DNA from: JAKACA01 sp052143575
GTDB taxonomy: Bacteria > Actinomycetota > Acidimicrobiia > Acidimicrobiales > Bog-793
NCBI GenBank assembly: GCA_052143575.1
Contig: JBKQSP010000125.1
Coordinates: 17,242-81,241 of the forward strand
Reading direction: 5' to 3'
DNA length: 64,000 bases
In this document: piece after piece, positions 43,820-51,968 of the stretch
Layout of the letters: each line of letters starts with the position of its first letter
How positions within the stretch are numbered: position 1 is the stretch's first letter
Notes under the pieces: model-generated
What the model was told of the DNA's origin: nothing
What the model saw: the letters and a program-made list of their open reading frames with translations, nothing else
The model's database searches: none
Program-made: the position numbers and the translations under genes

Positions 43820-45388
43820 GTGGGGGACGAGATGCCGGATGCGGTGCCCAGGCAGGCTCGGGAGGCAGCCACGTTGCGGTTGCCGTCGTCGTGCCTCGTC
43901 GTGCTGATCGGGCCGTCTGCCTCGGGGAAATCGACATGGGCAGCCGCCAACTTCCGGCCCAGCCAGGTCGTCGCCTCGGACGCCCTGCGAGGACTCGTGG
44001 GCGAGAGTGCCCAGGACCAACGCGCCGGAACGGACGCCTTCGACGTCCTCGATCTCGTTGTCGAGCGCCGACTGCGACGAGGCTTGCTCACCGTCATCGA
44101 CACCCTCGGGATCGACGGCGCCAGGCGGGCCCGCTACCTCGAGGCCGCAGCACGCCACGGCGTCGCCTGCCACGCCGTCGTGTTCGACACGCCGGCCGAG
44201 CTGTGCAGACGTCGCAATCGCGAGCGGGGCCGAGACGGTGCCGTCCCGCCCGGCGTGCTGGCGGCACAGCTGAGCGGCTTCGCCGCCGCCAGGCCGGCCC
44301 TTGCCCAGGAACCCTTCGACGGGGTGCACGAGCCCGCCGAGGTGGAGATCGTGCCGCCCGCACTCGTGCAGGCACCCGAGCTACGCACTCGACAGGAGGA
44401 GACGCCGATGGGGTTGCGCTTCGGCTTGCAGCTGTCCAGCTTCCACTGGCCCGGCGGTCCGGGCTCTCTGGCCGGACACCTTGCCGAGATCGCCACGGCG
44501 GCCGAGGATGCCGGCTTCGCCAACCTCTGGGTGATGGACCACTTCCTCCAGATCCCCCAGGTCGGCCGGGAGTGGGACGAGATGCTCGAGAGTTACACGG
44601 CTCTCGGGTTCCTGGCGGCGGCGACCCGCCGTATCCGGCTCGGGACGCTCGTGACGGGGGTCACCTACCGCAACCTTGCCCACCTCGCCAAGGCCGTGGC
44701 GACCCTCGACGTCCTCTCGGGCGGGCGGGCGATCTGCGGGATCGGAGCCGCCTGGTACAAGCGGGAGCACGTCGCCTACGGATGGCCTTTCCCGCCGCCC
44801 GGCGACCGCTACCGGCTCCTCGAGGACGCCCTTCAGCTCCTACCCCTCATGTGGGGACCGGGCTCACCGCCCTTCGAGGGGAGCACGACGAGCGTGCCGG
44901 AGACGATCTGCTATCCGCGTCCGCTCCAGGAACACCTGCCGATCCTCGTCGGGGGTGGCGGCGAGCGCCGCACACTTCGCCTTGCCGCCCGCTACGCCGA
45001 TGCCTGCAACCTCTTCGGCGACGCCGTCACCGTCCGCCACAAGGTGGAGGTGCTGCGGGCACACTGCGAGGAGGTCGGGCGGCCGGTCGAGGACGTCGAG
45101 GTGACGCACCTCGGCCCCGCCCTCGCCGCCTCCGACCGCCGGGAGCTCGAGGCCAAGGTGGAGCACCTCCGCCCGCCGTCGCTGTCTCCGGAGGCCTTCT
45201 CCGCCCGCACGACGGCCGCCACCGTGGACGACCTCATCGGGCACTTCCGCGCCCTGGCGGAGGCGGGCGTCGGGACGGCCATCGTCAGCCTGCCGGACGT
45301 GGCGGATCCAGAAGCGCTCCCTCGCTTTGCCGAGGTGATCGCCGCCTTCTCGGGTGTGACGCCGTCGCCGGGCCGCCTCGGGTCCTGA
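43820..45388 (+). CDS. Fusion of a P-loop kinase-like domain and an F420-type LLM oxidoreductase
   Basis: This is a 522-residue two-domain protein. Residues 20-185 are a polynucleotide-kinase-like P-loop fold: LVVLIGPSASGKSTWAAANF with Walker A, then VVASDALRGLVGE, DTLGIDGARRARYLEAA as Walker B region and the lid CRRRNRERGRD. Residues 197-522 form a luciferase-like (LLM class) barrel of the F420-dependent type: LRFGLQLSSFHWPGG, NLWVMDHFLQIP, GTLVTGVTYRNLAHLAKAVA and LPILVGGGGERRTL. An internal ATG at 44408 between the domains has its own strong ribosome binding site, so the oxidoreductase may also be made alone. The start is GTG. Neither substrate is known. Confidence 0.8.
   Translation: MGDEMPDAVPRQAREAATLRLPSSCLVVLIGPSASGKSTWAAANFRPSQVVASDALRGLVGESAQDQRAGTDAFDVLDLVVERRLRRGLLTVIDTLGIDGARRARYLEAAARHGVACHAVVFDTPAELCRRRNRERGRDGAVPPGVLAAQLSGFAAARPALAQEPFDGVHEPAEVEIVPPALVQAPELRTRQEETPMGLRFGLQLSSFHWPGGPGSLAGHLAEIATAAEDAGFANLWVMDHFLQIPQVGREWDEMLESYTALGFLAAATRRIRLGTLVTGVTYRNLAHLAKAVATLDVLSGGRAICGIGAAWYKREHVAYGWPFPPPGDRYRLLEDALQLLPLMWGPGSPPFEGSTTSVPETICYPRPLQEHLPILVGGGGERRTLRLAARYADACNLFGDAVTVRHKVEVLRAHCEEVGRPVEDVEVTHLGPALAASDRRELEAKVEHLRPPSLSPEAFSARTTAATVDDLIGHFRALAEAGVGTAIVSLPDVADPEALPRFAEVIAAFSGVTPSPGRLGS
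44394..44410 (+). promoter_or_regulatory. Strong internal ribosome binding site between the two domains
   Basis: AGGAGGAG (44394-44401) stands six bases before an in-frame ATG at 44408, at the exact start of the luciferase-like domain. No stop codon separates the kinase domain from it. It suggests either two products from one frame or a fusion created by loss of a stop codon. Confidence 0.65.
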
Positions 45389-45459
45389 GGCGCTATCCGC
45401 GGCGCGACGGGCGCGGAGTTCGTAGGCTCGAGGTACGCCCGACAAGGAGCACATGCGCC

Positions 45460-45603
45460 ATGGCCGACAAATCCCCAAAGAAGACGACCACGAAGAAGGT
45501 TGGAAAGACGCTCAAGGAGAAGCGGGCAGCCAAGAAGCAGAAGCACGACCCGTCCCTCGGCGCCAGCCAGATGGACGCGCTGCGGACGAACAAAAGCCGC
45601 TGA
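45460..45603 (+). CDS. Very small Lys-rich basic protein
   Basis: This 47-residue protein begins MADKSPKKTTTKKVGKTLKE, continues KRAAKKQKHDPSLGASQMDA and ends LRTNKSR. Twelve or more Lys residues make it strongly basic, so nucleic-acid or ribosome binding is likely. Similar MADKSP-type small proteins recur in actinobacterial genomes, from memory. AAGGAG lies 10 bases upstream of the ATG. It is downstream of the fusion gene by about 70 bases and could be on the same transcript. Confidence 0.7.
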   Translation: MADKSPKKTTTKKVGKTLKEKRAAKKQKHDPSLGASQMDALRTNKSR

Positions 45604-45702
45604 GGTCCCGACCGCTCGTGCCACCCCGCCACGGCGACCAGCCGTGACTGCGCAGGATGACGCGTCATGAAGAACGAACCACGTCACGGAGGGCAGCGCT
45701 GA

Positions 45703-47061
45703 GTGGAGGTGACGAGCCGGCAGCTGTCCGACGCCGCCGCCATCGCCGAGGGCTTCATCTGCTACCGCGCCTTCATGCTTGCGGCGCCTGCGGTCTCCTA
45801 CGGCATCGCCCGCCACGGGCGCACGGTGCTGAGCGGTGCCCGCGGCTCGAGCGACCTCGCCACCGGCACGCCGGCGACGGCTCACACGGGTTACCGCGTC
45901 GCTTCCATCACAAAGACGTTCACGGCCACGCTCCTGATGCAACTCGTCGAGGCCCGCAAGGTTCGCCTCGACGAGCCCGTGACGTCCTATCTGAGCTGGC
46001 TGAATCCGGCCGTCGGCAACTCCGGGCTCACCGTCCGTCACCTGCTCACCCATAGCGGGGGAGTCATCCGAGACGGATCCTGCGGCTGGCGCCCCGGCGA
46101 GTTCCCGACGCGTCAGGAGGTGCGCGAGCAGCTCCTCGACCACGGGACGTTCGCCGAGCCGGCGGCCGGGTTTCGCTACTCGAACATGGCCTACTCGCTC
46201 CTCGGCGAGATCGTCGAGACGGTGGGTGGCCGCCAGTTCGCCACCGCCGTCGACCGCTCCATCGCGAAGCCGCTCGGCCTCGAGGCGTCCGGGACACGCC
46301 TGACGCCCCGCCTGCGGGCGACGCTTGCCACCGGGTACTGGAGGCAGCTGCCCGGGGAAGTCCCTCGCCCCCTCGCCCAGAGCGAGGCAGCGGCCTTCGA
46401 GGCGGCCGGCGGGCTCGTCTCGACGGTCGGCGACCTCCTGCGGTACCAGGAAGCGCATCTGCCCGGCGACGGTCGCCTTCTCAGCGAGCTCAGCAAGCGT
46501 GAGATGCAGCGGGTGCAATGGCAGCGCGCCGAGGAGCCGCACCACGGCCTCGGCTGGATGATCTACACGGTCGACGGCATCACCGTGCGCGGGCACAGCG
46601 GCGGTTACCCCGGCTTCACGACGCGCATCGGGTTCTCGCCCGAGCAGGGCGTCTGCGCCGCCGTGCTGACGAGCACGATCTCACCGCTGTCCGGTGTCGG
46701 TCTCGAGGTGATCTTCCACTCCATCGCTCGGGTGCAGGCCATCTGGGAGGAGGCCGCCGGCGCCGCGCAGGGCCTCACCCGGCGCTCGCTCCGGCGCTTC
46801 GTCGGGCACTACCGGGGCGATTGGGGAGACGTGCTCGTGGCCGGCGTGAACAAGTCCTTGTACCTCCTCGACCCTGAGGAGGACCGTCCGATGCGGCTTC
46901 CTTCCCGCCTGGCGCCGGTCGACGACGGCGGTCGTTTCCTCATCGTGGACAACGACGACTACGGCAACCGCGGCGAGGAAGTTGCCTTCGACGTCGCGGA
47001 GCCCGGTCCGGCGCGCCGTCTTTCGATGGGTGGGCAGGTGCTCGAGCGGGTGGTCATCTGA
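45703..47061 (+). CDS. Serine beta-lactamase-like hydrolase (class C fold) 1
   Basis: This 452-residue protein has the SxxK motif RVASITKTFTATLLMQLVE near residue 68, the tyrosine motif RYSNMAYSLLGEIVE near 157 (YxN), and HSGGYPGF near 303 in place of KTG. These are the beta-lactamase class C/esterase/D-aminopeptidase signatures. There is no signal peptide, so it is more likely a cytoplasmic esterase or peptidase than a lactamase. A C-terminal beta domain of about 100 residues is appended. The GTG at 45703 follows GGAGGG. Confidence 0.8.
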   Translation: MEVTSRQLSDAAAIAEGFICYRAFMLAAPAVSYGIARHGRTVLSGARGSSDLATGTPATAHTGYRVASITKTFTATLLMQLVEARKVRLDEPVTSYLSWLNPAVGNSGLTVRHLLTHSGGVIRDGSCGWRPGEFPTRQEVREQLLDHGTFAEPAAGFRYSNMAYSLLGEIVETVGGRQFATAVDRSIAKPLGLEASGTRLTPRLRATLATGYWRQLPGEVPRPLAQSEAAAFEAAGGLVSTVGDLLRYQEAHLPGDGRLLSELSKREMQRVQWQRAEEPHHGLGWMIYTVDGITVRGHSGGYPGFTTRIGFSPEQGVCAAVLTSTISPLSGVGLEVIFHSIARVQAIWEEAAGAAQGLTRRSLRRFVGHYRGDWGDVLVAGVNKSLYLLDPEEDRPMRLPSRLAPVDDGGRFLIVDNDDYGNRGEEVAFDVAEPGPARRLSMGGQVLERVVI

Positions 47062-47065
47062 GGCC

Positions 47066-47629
47066 ATGCCGGCCTACGCAGCGCTCCTGCGCGGGATCAA
47101 CCTCGCCGGCCACAACAAGGTGCCGATGGGCGAGCTGCGCACGCTGTGCGGTGAGCTCGGTCTCGGCGACGTCACCACGTACATCCAAAGCGGCAATGTC
47201 GTGTTCTCGAGCGTCCGCACCGACTCGAGCGCCCTCGCCGGCGAGCTGGAGGGCGCCATCGCCGGCGCCTTCGGCTTCGACGTGCCCGTCGTGCTGCGGT
47301 CCGCCGTCGAGCTGGAAGGCATCGCCGCCTCCAACCCGTACGTGCAGGGGGGGAGGGATCCCTCCGAGCTCTCGGTCGGGTTTCTTGCGGAACTGCCCGC
47401 ACCCGAGCGTGTGAGCGCATTGCGTGCCGACCCGCTGGCGAGCCGGCCTCCCGGACGTGACGAGTTCGCGCTCCTCGGCCGGGAGGTCTTCCTTCACCAT
47501 CCCAACGGCTACGGGCGCTCGAAGCTGACCAACAGCTACTTCGACCGGCGCCTCGGCACCATGATGACGGTGCGCAACTGGCGGACCGTCGTGACGCTGG
47601 GTGAGATGACGCAGCGCCTGGGTAGGTAG
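47066..47629 (+). CDS. DUF1697 protein
   Basis: This 187-residue protein begins YAALLRGINLAGHNKVPMGE, continues LRTLCGELGLGDVTTYIQSG then NVVFSS, and ends GRSKLTNSYFDRRLGTMMTV then RNWRTVVTL; these are the DUF1697 signatures. The fold is a duplicated ferredoxin-like domain, and the function is unknown. It starts four bases after the hydrolase stop, so these genes are co-transcribed. It stands 82 bases before the encapsulin cargo gene. Confidence 0.85.
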   Translation: MPAYAALLRGINLAGHNKVPMGELRTLCGELGLGDVTTYIQSGNVVFSSVRTDSSALAGELEGAIAGAFGFDVPVVLRSAVELEGIAASNPYVQGGRDPSELSVGFLAELPAPERVSALRADPLASRPPGRDEFALLGREVFLHHPNGYGRSKLTNSYFDRRLGTMMTVRNWRTVVTLGEMTQRLGR

Positions 47630-47644
47630 GCCGTGAGCCGTCTC

Positions 47645-47670
47645 GGAACCGGAACTACCCTGACGCGTTG
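47645..47670 (+). promoter_or_regulatory. Candidate stress-ECF promoter of the encapsulin operon
   Basis: GGAAC (47645-47649) and GTT (47667-47669) are separated by 17 bases. This resembles the GGAA-N17/18-GTT promoters of SigH/SigR/SigE-type oxidative and envelope stress sigma factors. The predicted transcript start would lie about 35 bases before the cargo ATG. The match is short and could occur by chance. Confidence 0.35.
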
Positions 47671-47711
47671 GCAAGCTGGCCATGCGGACCTGACACAGGG
47701 GAGCAAAGGCG

Positions 47712-48434
47712 ATGAGTCTGACGCCAGAGGTGTACGGGCAGGACATCTACACCGAGGCCGCCGGTGATCCCGACACGCTCGGCAATCTCGGGCCACTGCG
47801 GCCGATGGCGGGAGTCTGGGAGGGCACCTTCGGCCACGACGACCATCCCGTCGCCGGCGGCAGCGGCCTCGATGCCTACGTCGAGCACTACGAGCTGCAA
47901 CCGATCGACCGCCAGACGAACGGCCCGCAGCTGTTCTTCGGCCTCCGTTACCACACACACATCGTGCGACCCGGCGAGACGGAGACGTTCCACGACCAGG
48001 TCGGCTACTGGCTCTGGGAGCCGGCAGCACACGCCGTCGTCTTCACGCTCGCCATCCCCCGCGGCCAGGTGCTGCTGGCGGGCGGGACGGCCGAGCCGGA
48101 TGCCACCGAGTTCGAAGTGAGGGCTGCACTCGGCTCGGACACCTACGGGATCGCGTCGAACCCCTTCCTCGACCGAGCCTTCCGCACACTCAGCTTCCGC
48201 ATGACCGTGACAGTTCACCGCGACGGCTCCTGGTCCTACGACGAGGAGGCCGTCTTGCAGACACCGGATCGGGACGAGCCCTACCTGCATACGGACCGCA
48301 ACGTTCTGCGGAGGGTGTCGCCGCCGTCTCCGAACCCGCTGGCTGCCGAAGCCGCCGAAGCCGCCGATGCAGCCGTCCCCGATGCCGGCCTCGGCATCGG
48401 GGATCTCCGACAGGAAGAGAGGAACCTTCCATGA
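47712..48434 (+). CDS. Nitrobindin/FABP-like beta-barrel protein with encapsulin cargo-loading peptide
   Basis: This 240-residue protein has a beta-barrel domain (about residues 22-203). It opens LGPLRPMAGVWEGTFGHDDHP, the GxWxGxG-type start of THAP4/nitrobindin (DUF1794) proteins, and ends YLHTDRNVLRRV, where H193 fits the position of the axial heme ligand. A low-complexity tail PLAAEAAEAADAAVPDAG is followed by LGIGDLR (227-233), which matches the LGIGSL-type peptide that packs cargo inside family 1 encapsulins, and seven final residues. Its stop overlaps the encapsulin start (ATGA). It is therefore predicted to be the native cargo. Heme or NO-related activity is inferred from family resemblance. 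Confidence 0.8.
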   Translation: MSLTPEVYGQDIYTEAAGDPDTLGNLGPLRPMAGVWEGTFGHDDHPVAGGSGLDAYVEHYELQPIDRQTNGPQLFFGLRYHTHIVRPGETETFHDQVGYWLWEPAAHAVVFTLAIPRGQVLLAGGTAEPDATEFEVRAALGSDTYGIASNPFLDRAFRTLSFRMTVTVHRDGSWSYDEEAVLQTPDRDEPYLHTDRNVLRRVSPPSPNPLAAEAAEAADAAVPDAGLGIGDLRQEERNLP

Positions 48435-49237
48435 ACCACCTGATGCGAGATCTCGCCCCCGTCACCGAGGCAGCCTGGGCGCAGATCGATGCCGAGGCAG
48501 AACGCTCTCTGAAGCACTTCCTGGCCGCCCGCCGCCTCGTGGACTTCGTCGGGCCGCGAGGCTACGAGCACTCCGCCGTCGACCTCGGCCGCACGGAGCA
48601 GCTGGAGAGCACGTCGCTCGGCACCGTGCAGGTTGCCCGCCGCCTTGTCGTGCCGCTGCTCGAGCTGCGCGCCGGGTTCTCACTCCCGCGCGCCGAGCTG
48701 GCGGCAGCCGACCGGGGGGCGACCGATCTCGAGCTGAGCGCCGTCATCGAGGCGAGCCGCGCAGCCGCCCTCGCCGAGGACGGGATCATCTTCCATGGCT
48801 ACGAATCGGGCGCCATCGCCGGTATCGGGCCGTCGTCGCCCTACGACCCGGTCGGCATCACCGACGACTACAGCGCCTATCCCGAGCACGTCGCCAAGGC
48901 CGTGGCGATCCTGCGGGCGGCCGACGTGGCCGGCCCGTATGCCGTCGCCCTCGGCTCCCGCTGCTTCACGGGCGTCACCGAAACCACCGAGCACGGTGGC
49001 TATCCGGTCTTCGAACACTTGCGTCAGATCCTCGGCGGTCCTGTCGTCTGGGCGCCCGCCGTCGACGGCGCCATCGTGCTCAGCCAGCGCGGAGGCGACT
49101 ACGAGATGACCGTCGGGGAGGACTACTCCGTCGGGTATTCGGCGTTGGACGTCGACACGGTCGAGCTCTACATCGAGGAGAGCCTCGCATTTCGGATCAA
49201 CGCACCCGAGGCGGCTGTTTGCCTGACCCACGGCTGA
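48431..49237 (+). CDS. Family 1 encapsulin shell protein
   Basis: This 268-residue HK97-fold shell protein is the length of known T=1 encapsulins. The N-terminal helix is NHLMRDLAPVTEAAWAQID followed by FLAARRLVDFVGPRG, the cargo-binding region. Then come LELRAGFSLPRAEL (E-loop), IFHGYESGAIAGI, and the A-domain ADVAGPYAVALGSRCFTGV, EHGGYPVFEHLRQILGGPVVW, GGDYEMTVGEDYSVGY and FRINAPEAAVCL. Sixty copies would form a shell of about 24 nm. It starts inside the stop of the cargo gene, so expression is coupled. The downstream neighbour is convergent, so the operon is just these two genes. Confidence 0.93.
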   Translation: MNHLMRDLAPVTEAAWAQIDAEAERSLKHFLAARRLVDFVGPRGYEHSAVDLGRTEQLESTSLGTVQVARRLVVPLLELRAGFSLPRAELAAADRGATDLELSAVIEASRAAALAEDGIIFHGYESGAIAGIGPSSPYDPVGITDDYSAYPEHVAKAVAILRAADVAGPYAVALGSRCFTGVTETTEHGGYPVFEHLRQILGGPVVWAPAVDGAIVLSQRGGDYEMTVGEDYSVGYSALDVDTVELYIEESLAFRINAPEAAVCLTHG

Positions 49238-49258
49238 GCCGCTCCGGCGGGCGAGGGT

Positions 49259-50440
49259 TCAGGGTCGCATCGTCAGCGGCCCGACGGCACTGGCGATGCC
49301 GGCCGTGCGCCGTGCCTGCCGCAGCATGTTGGCGTCGAGTCCGTTCGTGAGGTAGCAGAACGAGACGTCGGTGTCGGGATCGGCGAACGCGATCTGTCCG
49401 CCGGCGCCGCCATGGCCGAACGTGCGAGGCGACACGGTGTGCCCGAAGCCCCGCATGGCGGCGCCCTGGCCCTCTCCGGCGATCACCGTCCCGAGCGCCC
49501 GGTTGGACGACACGCGGTACACCGGGTCGGGCAGAACGCCGTGGACCTCGCGGGTGCCGGCGGCCAGCACCGCCGGGTCCCACATGCCTGCCGGGTTGTG
49601 CAGGAGGGCCTGGTAGTAGAGGGCGAGGTCGGCGGCCGTCGAGATGCCACCACCGCCGGGTACCCCCATCGCCCGCAGCTCGGGACGGTTGAAGGCGACG
49701 AGGGCAGCCTCGGTCACCTCTCCCTGGAGCGCCTCGAGGGTGATGCCGGGAATGCCGAGCACCGCCTCCAGCTCGGCGTTGCTGGGGGGCTCTCCCCGCA
49801 CCTCGAGGTCGTTGATGTCATCCTGCTCCCCGGGAGGGACGCCGAGGCGGAGCCGCCGCAGGCCGAGCGGATCGAGAACCCGCTCATACACGAAGCGGCG
49901 GAAGTCCATGCCGCCGAGGCGCTCGATGAGCTCGGCCATCACCCAGTGGGCGGACGTGGGGTGGTATTCGAAACGCGTCCCCGGCTCCCAGTTGAGCCGC
50001 CAGCTGGCAAAGCGTGCCAGCCGCTGCTGGCGCGTGACGTCGGTTTCGAGGTTCAGCGGGGCCTGCGGGAAGCCGCCCTCGTGCAACAGGAGTTGTCGGA
50101 TCGTCACGGCTTCTTTGCCGTTCGTGCCGAATTCGGGGATCAGCTCGGCCACGCGCTGATCGAGCCTGACGGAGCCCTCGCCGAGCAGCAGCCAGAAGGC
50201 GCCCACGACGATTGCCTTCGTGCAGGAGAAGATGACATAGCGGCTGTCCGGCGCCGCGTCGCCGAAGGTCTCGTAGGCGACGAGGCGGTCCCCGACCGCA
50301 ACCGCCATCTGGCTGGAGGGCAGCAGGCCGCTGTCGACCTCACGCCGGCAACGGGCGACGAGGGCCGCCAGCGCGTCGGCCTCGATGCCGACCTCGGCCG
50401 GGTCGTCGACGATGACTCGCTTGGTCTCGGCGTCTGGCAC
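49259..50440 (-). CDS. Serine beta-lactamase-like hydrolase (class C fold) 2
   Basis: This is a 393-residue protein with SxxK motif VIFSCTKAIVVGAFWLLLGE near residue 70, the tyrosine motif FEYHPTSAHWVMAELIE near 155, and FGHGGAGGQIAF near 345. It lacks a signal peptide. The family spans esterases, transesterases and D-aminopeptidases; the substrate cannot be read. It is convergent with encapsulin (22 bases apart) and divergent from egtB. The 260 bases between it and egtB hold no recognised gene. Confidence 0.8.
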   Translation of the reverse strand: MPDAETKRVIVDDPAEVGIEADALAALVARCRREVDSGLLPSSQMAVAVGDRLVAYETFGDAAPDSRYVIFSCTKAIVVGAFWLLLGEGSVRLDQRVAELIPEFGTNGKEAVTIRQLLLHEGGFPQAPLNLETDVTRQQRLARFASWRLNWEPGTRFEYHPTSAHWVMAELIERLGGMDFRRFVYERVLDPLGLRRLRLGVPPGEQDDINDLEVRGEPPSNAELEAVLGIPGITLEALQGEVTEAALVAFNRPELRAMGVPGGGGISTAADLALYYQALLHNPAGMWDPAVLAAGTREVHGVLPDPVYRVSSNRALGTVIAGEGQGAAMRGFGHTVSPRTFGHGGAGGQIAFADPDTDVSFCYLTNGLDANMLRQARRTAGIASAVGPLTMRP

Positions 50441-50700
50441 GGTGCACCACCTTCCTCTGCATCCGTTGCTGGAGGCGGCTTTCCTGCCGCCCCCCGCACC
50501 GTAGCGTCAGGGGCGGCCGCCGGCTCTGCGGTCTGCGGTCGGGCCCGAAAAGGCCTCTCGTCGGCTCCGCCTGCGAACCCGCAGGTGCGCGCACCTGGTA
50601 GAACCGAGGCGGCGAGGATCTTCGGCTCGATGCAGAGGGGCCGGAGCATGACGGCATGGCGATCGAGCAGGGCGTGTCACCGGAGGGGAGGAGACGACCC

Positions 50701-51954
50701 ATGACAGACCTCATGACGAGCTGCACGACCGGCGTTGACCTGGGGGCGGACTACCGCCTCGTGCGCCAGTTCACCGAGACGCTGGCGAGCCCGCTCTCGG
50801 CAGAGGACCAGACGGTGCAGTCGATGCCGGACACGAGCCCGACGAAATGGCATCGGGCCCACGTCACCTGGTTCTTCGAGACGTTCGTGCTGGAGCCGGG
50901 CCTGGCGGGCTACGACGCCTTCAACCCCGCCTACCGCTCGCTCTTCAACTCCTACTACGAGGCGGTCGGGGAGCGGTTCCCGCGACCGCGACGTGGCGTC
51001 ATCTCACGGCCCGGCATCGAGGAGGTCACGTCCTACCGCCGTCACGTCGACGGAGCCATGGAGCAGCTGCTGGGAACGGCGCTCGAGCGGCCCGTCCTCG
51101 ACATCGTGGAGCTCGGCCTCCACCATGAGCAACAGCACCAGGAGCTGCTGTTGATGGACATCAAGCATGCCTTGTCCGCCAACCCGTTGCGGCCGGCCTA
51201 CCTCGAGGTCGAGTCGCCTCCGGCCGGGGAGTCGCCCGCGGCCGAGGACCTGGCGCATCCGGGCGGCAGGGTGGAGATCGGCTACGAGGGGGGAGGTTTC
51301 TCCTTCGACAACGAGCTGCCCCGCCACGAGGTGCTCCTCCGCCCCTTCCACCTCGATTCGCGACCGGTCACCTGCGGGGAATGGCTCGCCTTCATCGACG
51401 ACGGCGGCTACCGCCGGCCCGACCTCTGGCTCTCCGACGGTTGGGCCACGGTGCAGGCCGAAGGCTGGGACAGACCGCTCTACTGGTCACATGCAGGTGA
51501 CGGCCACCGCCTGTTCACCCTCGGGGGAGAGCGAGCCATCATCGCGTCCGAGCCCGTGTGTCACATGAGTTACTACGAGGCGGATGCCTACGCACGCTGG
51601 GCGGGTGGGCGTCTGCCGACCGAAGCCGAGTGGGAGGCGTTGGCAAGCTGCCACCCGGCCGAGGGGAGGTTCCTCGACCTCGCCGTGCTTCACCCGCAAC
51701 CGGCCGGCTCGACGCCCTCGCTCTACGGTGACGTCTGGCAGTGGACGTCGAGCTCCTACAGCCCCTACCCGGGTTTCGCGCCGGCGCCGGGGGCGGTCGG
51801 GGAGTACAACGGCAAGTTCATGGTCAACCAGCAGGTGCTTCGCGGCGGCTGTTGTGTCACACCGGCCGGGCACACCCGCGCGAGCTACCGGAATTTCTTC
51901 CCACCGTCGGCTCGCTGGCCCTTCACCGGCGTGCGCCTCGCTCACGACGCCTGA
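50701..51954 (+). CDS. egtB: Ergothioneine biosynthesis sulfoxide synthase EgtB
   Basis: This 417-residue enzyme has an N-terminal DinB-like bundle with THWHR-like PTKWHRAHVTWFFETFVLEP and HHEQQHQELLLMDIKH near residue 140, giving the iron-binding His triad, and a C-terminal FGE-sulfatase domain with GRLPTEAEWEALA, YGDVWQWTSSSYSPYPGF and VLRGGCCVTPAGHTRASYRNFF. It joins gamma-glutamylcysteine or cysteine to hercynine with O2. The ATG at 50701 follows GGGGAGGAG; the longer frame from 50656 is not conserved. No egtA, egtC, egtD or egtE lies in the window, so the gene is detached from the usual cluster. Confidence 0.9.
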   Translation: MTDLMTSCTTGVDLGADYRLVRQFTETLASPLSAEDQTVQSMPDTSPTKWHRAHVTWFFETFVLEPGLAGYDAFNPAYRSLFNSYYEAVGERFPRPRRGVISRPGIEEVTSYRRHVDGAMEQLLGTALERPVLDIVELGLHHEQQHQELLLMDIKHALSANPLRPAYLEVESPPAGESPAAEDLAHPGGRVEIGYEGGGFSFDNELPRHEVLLRPFHLDSRPVTCGEWLAFIDDGGYRRPDLWLSDGWATVQAEGWDRPLYWSHAGDGHRLFTLGGERAIIASEPVCHMSYYEADAYARWAGGRLPTEAEWEALASCHPAEGRFLDLAVLHPQPAGSTPSLYGDVWQWTSSSYSPYPGFAPAPGAVGEYNGKFMVNQQVLRGGCCVTPAGHTRASYRNFFPPSARWPFTGVRLAHDA

Positions 51955-51968
51955 GGAGCGTTGCTGCC

